DNA of 64,000 nt from Methylocystis heyeri (GTDB lineage Bacteria; Pseudomonadota; Alphaproteobacteria; Rhizobiales; Beijerinckiaceae). Of this stretch, positions 9,124-18,400 are shown in pieces. Position 1 is the first letter of the stretch. Each line of letters opens with the position of its first letter. Below the pieces are notes generated by a model. It did no database searches, had not been told where the DNA came from, and saw nothing but the letters and a program-made list of their open reading frames with translations. A program made the position numbers and the translations under genes. The stretch covers positions 3,038,001 through 3,102,000 of the forward strand of contig NZ_CP046052.1 of the NCBI RefSeq assembly GCF_004802635.2. Reading direction: 5' to 3'.

Positions 9124-12100
9124 CGAAGCCTCCGCTTCGCGCCATCTGTACAGATTCGGTTTCATTCGGCCGCAGCAGCGCGTCGAATTCCTCGCTCGGC
9201 AGCGTCTTGTCGCCGGCGATCCGCACCACCTCCCGTGAAAATTCGGCGAGCGACGCCGCATCGAAAAGGATGGTCACAGGGATTTCGGCTTCGAACAGCT
9301 GCTGCACGCGCGCTATGACCTGTATCGCCGACAGCGAGGCGCCGCCGATGTCGAAGAAATTGTCGCTCGCCTCGACGCGATCGACGCCCAGGACATCCTG
9401 CCAGATCTCGGCGAACAGCAACTCGATGTCGTCCAGCGGACCTCCGTCCTGCAGCTTGGCGGGCGGCTCCGTCTCGAACTCGGACAGAGCGGCGCGACTG
9501 ATTTTCCCGTTGGGAAGCCGGGGGAGGCTCGGGACGACGACGACGCGCTCGGGAACCATATAGGCCGGCAACGTCTGCGAAAGACGTCCCTTGAGATCTC
9601 CCTCAAGATTCTGCGTATCCTTCGCGAGAACGGCGAAGGCGACGAGGCGCGGGCTCCCGCGCCTGTCGACGCGCGCGACGACGACGGCTTCCATCACCGC
9701 GGAATCGCGCAGGAGGGCCGCCTCGATTTCACGCGGCTCCACGCGATAGCCGCTGATCTTGACCAGATCGTCGATTCGTCCCAGGAATTCGATCCTGCCG
9801 TCGGCGTCGACGCGCCCCATGTCGCCGCTTTTGAAAAGTCGCGCGCCGCTTCCGGCGAAAGGGTTTGGAATGAAACGCTCCGCGGTCAGATCCGGCGCGT
9901 TGCGATAGCCGCGCGCAACGCCCTCTCCTCCGAGCCACAGCTCTCCCGGCGTCCCGGTCGGCGCGAGGTCGCCGTTCGGTCCGACGCAATAGATTTGCGC
10001 CCCTGGAATCGGCTGGCCGATCGGAACGGTGTGCGATCCGGGCGCGGAAAGAGTGTCCGCCGAGGCCCAGACGGTCGTTTCGGAAGGGCCATATTCATTA
10101 TGGAGCCGGACCTGCGGCAGCTGCTGGAAATGCCGCAGGGCCACCTCCGCCTTGCACTCCTCGCCGGCGACGATGACGCTGCGCAGAGATGCGCAGCTGC
10201 GTATTGCGGAAAGTTCGAGCAGCGCGAAATACATGGACGGAAGCGCGAGCAGGTGGGAGATCGAATGGCGCTCGATGAGCCGCAGCAGCGCCAGGGGATC
10301 GCGCCGCGTCCTTTCGTCGGGGATGCAGAGAATCCCTCCGTCGGCGAGCGTCCAGAAGAGGCCGGCGACGGAACTGTCGAAGGCGATCGACGACAGCAGC
10401 AGAAAGGCGCCGACGGGCTCGCGATAATAATGGCGCCGCGCGAGAGTCGAGGCGACGGCGTTGCGGTGCGAGACCATCACGCCTTTGGGCTGGCCGGTCG
10501 AGCCTGAGGTATAGACGATATAGGCGAGATTGTCCGGACCGACCGAAGACTCCGGCTCCAACTGCGGCATCTGATCGAGGATTTCGTCGTCGTCGAGCAG
10601 CACGATCGGCGCAGAGAGCGAAGGCAGAGCCGCCGCGGACGTCCGCATCGAAACGATCGCAGCGGCTCGGCAGTCCTCCATCATGAAGTCTATGCGAGCG
10701 GCGGGATAGGACGGATCAATCGGAACATAAGCGCCGCCGGCCTTCAGAACGCCGAGGATCGCGACGATCGCCTGGATCGAGGGTTCTACGAACACGCCTA
10801 CCGCAACATCCGGTCCAACCCCGAGGCCCATGAGCCGATGCGCAAGCTGGTTGGCGCGCGCGCCAAGCTCGGCGTAGGAAAGCCGCTCTGCGTCGCATAC
10901 GACGGCTGCGGCGTCGCCTTTCGCCGATGCGTCGACGAGATCGTGCAGGATCGCCCGCGGCGCGACCGTAGCCAGCCCCGATTGCGCCGCGGCGAGAATA
11001 CGTCCTTCCTCGGCCTTGGTCAGCCGCGAGACGCAGCCGATCGGCTGCGCCGGATCATCGAGCAGATTGCCGAGATAGGATTCGAAGTTCGAAGCGAGCC
11101 TCGCGATCGTCGATCGATCGAAGAGATCAGCGTCATATTCGAACCGCGCCTTCAGCCGATCCGGCTCTTCGAAAACATGCAGCACGAGATCGAAGGCCGC
11201 GGCCGCGGCGTCCGTCTCCGCGACGGTCATCGCAACGCCCGGCAGCTCCAGTCTTTCTGCGGGAAGATTATGGAGGACGAAGGCGATCTGGAAGAGCGGG
11301 TTGTGGCCGAGGTCGCGTTTCGGGGCGAGTTCCTCGACGATCCTTTCGAAGGGCGCATCCTGATTGGCCTGCGCGTCGACAGCGATCTCATGAACGCGCG
11401 CGAGCAGCGTTTCGAACGAGGGGCCGCCGGCCATGTCGGCGCGAAGCACGAGCACGTTCGTAAAGAAGCCGACCAGTTTTTCGAGTTCCTGGCGCGTGCG
11501 ATAGGCGATCGTCGTTCCGACCGCAAAGTCGCTCTGCCCGGTGACCTGGAACAGAAAAGCGAAAAAACCCGATAGCAGCGTGACGAAGAGAGTCGTATTC
11601 GCCCGGCGGGCCAGCTCCGAGAGCCTCGCCTGCGCTTCCGGCGCGAGGCTGAAGGAATGCGACGCGCCCCGGCGCCGCTGCGCAGCGCTGCGCGGCCTAT
11701 CGGTCGGCAGGGTCGAATACTGCGGCAATGACGCCAGCTGGCGCCTCCAATAGGCGATCTGCCCTTTGCCGATCTCGCTGTCGACGAGTCGGCGCTGCCA
11801 ATGCGCGAAGTCCGCATATTGAACAGGCAGCGGCGCCAGCGGCGATCCCCCGCCCGAGAGGAAGGACTTATACAGAGCGGTGATCTCCCGGATCATCAGC
11901 ACGCTCGACCAGCCGTCCCAGACGATGTGATGGATGGTCAGAAGAAGCGCGTGGCGGTTCGGTCCGAGCGCCGCCAGCGTCGCCCGCATCAAGGGAGGCT
12001 TCGCCAGGTCGAAGGGCTTGCGCGCCTCGGCTGCGACCAGCGCCGAGAGCTCCGTCTCCCGCTCCGGCTCCGACAAATGCCGGAGGTCGATCCGCGCGAA

Positions 12101-12472
12101 CGCCAATTCAGCCTGCGGAGCGATCGACTGTCGCCAGACGCCGCTCCACTGTGCGTAGCTGGAGCGCAGGACTTCATGCCGTCGGATCATTTCGTTCAGA
12201 CCGGCTTCGAGCGCCCCCCGATCGAGCGCCCCGTCGAACTTCACGAGCAGGGGGATGTGAAACAGCGTGGCGTCGGGCTCCAGAAGGAGCTGGAACAGGA
12301 TGCGTTCCTGCCCGAACGACACGGGATTTTCCCCCGCCGGGCGATGCGCGATACGGGCGCCCACGGCGTTTTCCGCGCCGCGCCCGGAAAGGCGCATCCG
12401 CAACAGATCCAGCTTCGCCGCCGACAGCTTGCTTCTGGCGTCCATCGCCGCGATGTCCAGCTTGCTTTGCAT
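9116..12472 (-). CDS. Nonribosomal peptide synthetase NRPS-2, single C-A-T module
   Basis: The protein has 1118 residues with a condensation domain (HHIVWDG near 182), an adenylation domain (YTSGSTG near 657, NGKI lysine near 989) and a carrier protein (GGASLSA near 1047). It has no thioesterase. The A-domain pocket reads D-S-A-L-I-A-E-V-W-K by eye. This is not a code I can assign, but Glu at the 322 position followed by Val recurs in tyrosine-type pockets, so an aromatic residue is possible. The ATG at 12472 lies 13 bp after the NRPS-1 stop, with GAGGAG 6 bp upstream. The CmlA-like gene directly downstream overlaps it, which suggests that its tethered amino acid is the one hydroxylated. Confidence 0.93.
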   Translation of the reverse strand: MQSKLDIAAMDARSKLSAAKLDLLRMRLSGRGAENAVGARIAHRPAGENPVSFGQERILFQLLLEPDATLFHIPLLVKFDGALDRGALEAGLNEMIRRHEVLRSSYAQWSGVWRQSIAPQAELAFARIDLRHLSEPERETELSALVAAEARKPFDLAKPPLMRATLAALGPNRHALLLTIHHIVWDGWSSVLMIREITALYKSFLSGGGSPLAPLPVQYADFAHWQRRLVDSEIGKGQIAYWRRQLASLPQYSTLPTDRPRSAAQRRRGASHSFSLAPEAQARLSELARRANTTLFVTLLSGFFAFLFQVTGQSDFAVGTTIAYRTRQELEKLVGFFTNVLVLRADMAGGPSFETLLARVHEIAVDAQANQDAPFERIVEELAPKRDLGHNPLFQIAFVLHNLPAERLELPGVAMTVAETDAAAAAFDLVLHVFEEPDRLKARFEYDADLFDRSTIARLASNFESYLGNLLDDPAQPIGCVSRLTKAEEGRILAAAQSGLATVAPRAILHDLVDASAKGDAAAVVCDAERLSYAELGARANQLAHRLMGLGVGPDVAVGVFVEPSIQAIVAILGVLKAGGAYVPIDPSYPAARIDFMMEDCRAAAIVSMRTSAAALPSLSAPIVLLDDDEILDQMPQLEPESSVGPDNLAYIVYTSGSTGQPKGVMVSHRNAVASTLARRHYYREPVGAFLLLSSIAFDSSVAGLFWTLADGGILCIPDERTRRDPLALLRLIERHSISHLLALPSMYFALLELSAIRSCASLRSVIVAGEECKAEVALRHFQQLPQVRLHNEYGPSETTVWASADTLSAPGSHTVPIGQPIPGAQIYCVGPNGDLAPTGTPGELWLGGEGVARGYRNAPDLTAERFIPNPFAGSGARLFKSGDMGRVDADGRIEFLGRIDDLVKISGYRVEPREIEAALLRDSAVMEAVVVARVDRRGSPRLVAFAVLAKDTQNLEGDLKGRLSQTLPAYMVPERVVVVPSLPRLPNGKISRAALSEFETEPPAKLQDGGPLDDIELLFAEIWQDVLGVDRVEASDNFFDIGGASLSAIQVIARVQQLFEAEIPVTILFDAASLAEFSREVVRIAGDKTLPSEEFDALLRPNETESVQMARSGGFDV

Positions 12473-12485
12473 TTCCGCTCCTCGG

Positions 12486-15400
12486 TCAGTCGCTCGAAGC
12501 CTTGGCCGCAAAGTCCTGCTCCGGCTGCGCCGACGCGCCCAGGATTTGCGCTCGAAGCGCCGCGGCCTCCGCTTCGTCGAGCGCTTCCAGCTCCGCAATC
12601 AGCGCCGCCTCGATGCGCGGAGCGAGCAGTGAAATCGTCGGCGCGTCGAAAATGCCGCGCAATGGCAGCTCGACGCCGAAGGCGGCCTGGATGCGCGAGC
12701 GGACTTGAATCGCAGACAAGGAATGTCCCCCGAGCTCGAAGAAATTGTCCTCGACGCCGACGCGCGTCGCGCCCAGAATCTCGGTCCAGATTCTGCAGAG
12801 AGCTTCTTCGGTGTCGTTGCGCGGCGCGACATAGGCGTCGAGCGGCGCGCTGTCGGCGTCATCCGCCGGCAGTCTCGCGCGGTCGATCTTGCCGTTCGGC
12901 GTCAGCGGCATCGCCTCGAGCAGGATGAACGCCGATGGAACCATGTGATGCGGAAGGCGCGCCAGCACATGCTCGCGCAGCTCCATCGGCGCGAATGCGC
13001 CTCCTACGACATAAGCGACGAGGCGGTTCACGCCCTTCGACACGGGGCGCGCCATGACGCAGGCCTGCTTGACCTTCGGGTGCAGCAGCAGGCAGGCTTC
13101 GATTTCTCCCGGCTCGATCCGGAAGCCGCGAATCTTGACCTGGTGATCGACGCGCCCGAGGAACTCGAGAACCCCGTCGGCGCGCCATCGCCCGAGATCG
13201 CCGGTGCGATAGAGTCGCGAGGCGGGGGCGCCGAAAGGATCCGGCAGAAAGGCCGCCGCCGTAAGATCCGGCCGATGAAGATAGCCGCGCCCGACCTGCA
13301 CGCCCGCGACGCAAATCTCCCCGGGCGCGCCGATGGGCGCGGGCATGAACCAACGGTTGAGAATATAGAGCCGGGCGTTGTCCACGGGGCGTCCGATCGG
13401 CACGCTGAGTTCATTGCCCGAGGGCGCTTCCAAAACCGGATGATAGGAGACGTCGTCCGAACACTCGGCCGGCCCATAAGCATTGAGAAGCCGCACCTCG
13501 GGGTATCGCTCCATGAAGCGCCGGCAGAGTTCCGGCGTGAACGCCTCGCCGCAGGGCAGAAGCCAGCGCAGCCCTTCCAGACCCGATCGCGATTCCGAGG
13601 CGTCGAGCAACGCCTGGATCATCGACGGCACCGCCTCGAGTATCGTGACGCCGCGTCGGGAGATTTCGTCGAGCAGCCGGCGGGGGTCTTGCGAAATCTC
13701 GTCGGGAATGACCTGGACGCGCCCGCCGAGCGTCAGCGCGGTGAGAAACTGCCAGATCGAAATGTCGAAACATTGCGACGCCGTCTGGGCGATCACGTCT
13801 TTCGAGGTCAGTGCGAGCGCCGGGACCTTGGTGATGAGATTGTTGAACATCCCGCGATGTTCGATCGTGGCTCCCTTGGGTTTCCCGGTCGAGCCGGAGG
13901 TGAAGATCACGACGGCGACGTTCTGCGAAGCGTGACGCCGCGCCGGATTCCGGCGCCCCGCGCCGTGAGACGCGAGCGGCCGGATCTCCAGCAGCCGCAG
14001 GTCGAGCCGGAACGGTTCGGCGACGACGGTTTGCGCGCGTTCGAGGAATTGCGCGCCGCAAAGCATGACGCCGGGTTTCGATTCGCTGAGAACCTGGCGG
14101 ATGCGTGCGTCGGGATGCGCGGGGTCGAGCGGAAGATAGCCGGCGCCGGCCTTGAAGACGCCGAGCATCGCAGCGAGGAAGTCGGTCCCCCGTCCGTCGA
14201 AGAGCGCGACGATGTGATCGGGGCCCACCCCCGCCTCGATCAGCGCCTGCGCAATGTCGTTTGCTCTGGCGTTGAGCTCGGCATAGTCGGTCGTCGCATC
14301 GCCACAGGCGACGGCGACGGCGTCGGGCGTGAGCAAGACCTGACGCTCGAACCGCCCGAGGAGATCACGCGGCTCTGCGTAATCATGGTCCGTCTGGTTC
14401 CAGTCTTCGATGAGCAGACGCTGTTCGTCTTCGCCGGGCGGAGCAATGTCGCAGACCCGCGCTTGAGGATCGGCGGTCATCCGTTCGAGGAGGAGGCGGT
14501 AATGCGCCAGCAGCCGTTCCGCGGTCGCTCGATCGTAGCGCGCGCGGGAATAGGTCAGCTGTACATGCAGCCTCGGTCCCGGAATGACGACGAAGGTCAG
14601 CGGATAATTGGTGTGGGTGCGATGCCAGGATTCGGTAAAGCGCCAGTCGCCGCCGTCTTCGAGCAGGCTCCAGTCGATGGGAGCGTTCTCGAAGGTCAGG
14701 AGACATTGGAACAGATCGACGCCGCGAGGGACATCGCTCCATTTCTGCACCTCGGTCAGCGACGCGTATTCATAGTCCCGGATCGCGTAGTTCTGCGCGA
14801 GCACGCGCTGCAGCAGCGCGGGCAACCGCTCGCTCATGTCTATCGCAACCCGCAGCGGCAGGCAGTTGATGAAGAGACCCAGCATCGTCTCGACGCCTGC
14901 GAGTTCCGGCGGCCTCCCGGACACCGTGACGCCAAAGACGACCTCCTCCTGGTTCGCATAATAGGCGAGCAGCAGCGCGAGCGCCGTCTGCGCGAAAGTG
15001 TTCGGCGTCACGCGCAGCCGCGCCGCCGCCTCCTTCAATCGCGCCGTGTCGGTCGCGGACAGATGGACGACGAGGTCTTCCACCTCCTCCTCGTCGCTTT
15101 CCTCCGCTCCGGCGGGCGCGGCTCCGATCAAGGGCGTCGGCTCGCAGAAACCCTCCAGATTGCGCCGCCAGAAGAATTCTGCCGCCTGCAGATCCTGCCT
15201 GCCGAGCCAGCCGATATAATCCGCGAAATTCGGACGGCTCGGCCCGGCCGGCGCCGCACCGGCGGCGAGCGCGCGATAATTTTGCTGCAACCCTTTCAGG
15301 ATGAGCGAAGTGCACCAGGCGTCGAACAATATGTGATGATGGCTTCGGATCAGCAGATAACGACGCTCGGCGAACCTGACGAGACGGATATGCAGCAGCG

Positions 15401-18400
15401 GGGCTTTCGCCGGATCGAAGCCGTTGCGCCGCTCTTTAGCGAGCAGATCGTCGAGCCGCTCCTCTTGCGCCGCCGCGCTATCGCCACGCAGATCGAGAAA
15501 GTCGAACGGCAGATCGACGCGCTCATGCACGAGCTGCAGACATTTCGGGACGTTCTCCCAGGCGAAGGAGGTCCTGAAAATCGGGTGCGCATCTACGAGC
15601 GCCTGCCAGGCAGCCCTGAAAGTCCCGACATCGACATCACCCTCGATCCAATAGCGATGCTGCATGACGTATACGCCGGAATTCGGCCGGGAGAGCGTGT
15701 GAAACAGCAGCCCTTCCTGCAGCGTCGTCGCCGGATAGACGCATTCGAAGACTTCCGACCCGGCCGGCTGCATTACGAGCGGGGCGTCATTGCCCGAAGC
15801 GTCGACGTCGCGCTGGGGCGCTTCGTCGGCGGCGGCGATCGCGGCCGCGAGCTCGGCGATGGTCTGATGACGGAAGATTTGCTGGGGCGACAGCCGCAGG
15901 CCGTTCGCGATGGCGCGGCTCGCGGCCTGGATGCTCAAAATGGAATCGCCTCCGAGCGCAAAGAAGCCGTCGTCTATGCCGACTGTCTCGACGCCGAGCA
16001 GAGCGGCGTAGATGGCGGCGAGCCGGGCTTCCACATCGTTGCGCGGCGCGCGGTAGGTCTCGCCGGCGTGCGCCGTGCGGTCCGGCGCCGGCAGACGCTT
16101 GCGGTCGATCTTGCCGTTCGGCGTCATCGGCAAGGCGTCGACAAAGACATAGGTCGAAGGGGCCAGATAATCCGGCAGCGTCTGCCGCAGGAATGCATGC
16201 AGAGCCTGACGAGATGGCGCGGCGCCGATCTTGCCCACGATGAATGCGGCGAGCGCAACCCTGCCCTTTCCCGCCTCAATGGGAGTAACCGCGGCGCCCG
16301 CGACTCCGGCATGCGCCTTGAGCCGCGCCTCCGCTTCTTCCGGTTCGACGCGGAAGCCACGGATTTTCAGCTGGGAATCGATGCGCCCCAGAAACCGCAT
16401 CGCGCCATCGTCCGTCAGGATACCGAGGTCGCCGGTCCGGTAGAGGCGCGCGCCGGGCGGACCATAGGGGTCGGGCAGGAAGCGCTCCGCAGTCAAATCC
16501 GGGCGCCCGACATAGCCCTGCGCCAGTCCCGCGCCGCCGAGGCAAATCTCGCCGCCGACTCCGCGCGGCGTCGGCGTCAGGTCCGGTCCGAGCAGGATTG
16601 CTCGCTTATTCTCGAGTGGGCGTCCGATGGGGGCGCTCTCCCATTCCTCGACCGTGCAGTCGTTCAAGCTCAGCGGCGTCATGAGCGCGCCGACGGTCGT
16701 TTCGGTCGGGCCGTAGTGATTGAACAGGCGAAGCGCGCCATATCCCCGCACCGCGCGTGAAAACACGCGTTTGACCAAAGCGAGCGGCAACGCCTCGCCG
16801 CCGAAGATCAGAGCCTTTCGCGGCAGAGCCGATAGCCTCGCGTCGGCGTCGGTCAGGGCGGCGAAGTGCGAAGGCGTGATCTTCAGCACATCGATGCGAT
16901 GGCGCTCCAGATAGGCGGCGAAGAGGAGCGGGTCGGTCGCCTCGTCGTCGTCGAGCAAATGCAGGCTTCCGCCGAGCGCCAGACACGGGAAGAGCGCGGT
17001 ATGCCCGAGATCGGCGGCAAGCGTCGACACGAGCGCGAATCGCAGACCAGGCTCGTCGAGACGATCGACGATCGACGCCGTGTAGTTCGCGAGCCCGCCA
17101 TGCGTGACGGCGACGCCTTTGGGTTCTCCTGTCGAGCCGGAAGTGAAAATCACATAGGCGAGATCCGCCGCTCCGATCTCCACTCTCGGCGGCCATGAAG
17201 GCTCGGCGTCGAGGTCGGCCGCTATATCTTCGAGGACGATCGGTTGTGCGCCCGCCACGGCCGCTTCGGCGAGCCATTCTCTCGAGCCACATAGGAAGCG
17301 GGCCGAAGCGAGCCGCAACATGGCGGCGACCCGCGCCGGCGGATGGTCGGGTTCGATCGAAACATAGGCGACGCCCGCCTTCAGCGCCGCGACGATCGCA
17401 ACGATCGTGTCGATCGAACGCGTCGCGCAAATGCCGATCGGCTCGCCGCGCTCGACGCCCCGGCGCCGAAAATAATGCGCCATGCGGTTCGTGCGGTCTT
17501 CTAATTCGGCGTAGGTCAAGCTTGCGTCCGGGCCGACGATCGCGGCATCCCGAGGCGATCCGCCCGCGACCCGGGACAGCGACGACGGAATGAAGACGGC
17601 GTCCGAGAGGCTTCTCTGCGTCCCGCGCAGGATCGAAAGCCGCTCCCCCGGCAAGCAGCGGAACAGCGCGCCGATCGGCGTCTGCGGCGATGCGACGATG
17701 CGCTCGAGAAGCACACGAAAATCTTCGGCGAGGCGCGCAATCGTCTCCTCGAAGAACAGCTCTCTGCGATATTGGAACGAAAGGACGAGACCGCCGTCGG
17801 AAGAGATCGCGGCCATCAGCTTCAGATCGAAACGTTCGACGCGCCGGTCGATCGCAACCCCGTTGATCGTGAGGTCGGCGAAGGCGAAGGGGGCCGTGCC
17901 TTCGCCGAGAGCAAGCTCCGCAAATTGCGCAAGCTCTGTCTCCTGCGCCTGCTGCAGAACGAAGAAGGTCTGGAAGATCGGCCACTGGCCTTCGCAGCGG
18001 TCTGGACGCAGGCGCTCGACCAGCGTCGAAAACGGAAAGTCCTGATGGTCGAGCGCCTCGGCGACGCAACGTCGCACATCCTGCAGATAATCGACAAAAG
18101 GCGCATCGCCGCGAAGCCTGGTCCGCAGGGCCAGCGGATTGACCAGATTCCCCACGAGAGACGAGAAGCGGCCCTGGCCGCGGCCGCTCGCCGCCGTTCC
18201 CACGACGATCTCGTCCTGGTTCGTGTAGCGGCGCAGCAGCGTCTTGTAGATCGCGAGCAGAACCACGAACAGCGTCGCGCCTTGCTCGCGCCCGAACTCC
18301 CTGAGGCGCGTGGCGCAATCGGAATCGAGCCGCAGCGCGACCGCCCCGCCGGCGGCGCCCGGCGAGGCTGGACGTCGCCGGTCGTAGGGAAGCGCCAGCA

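Noticed and set aside
12705-16760. A plus-strand open frame of 1351 codons, with others at 7507-9318, 10838-11575 and 19266-21236
   Set aside because: These are antisense to NRPS-1, NRPS-2 and the CmlA-like gene. High GC at third positions keeps the opposite frame open.
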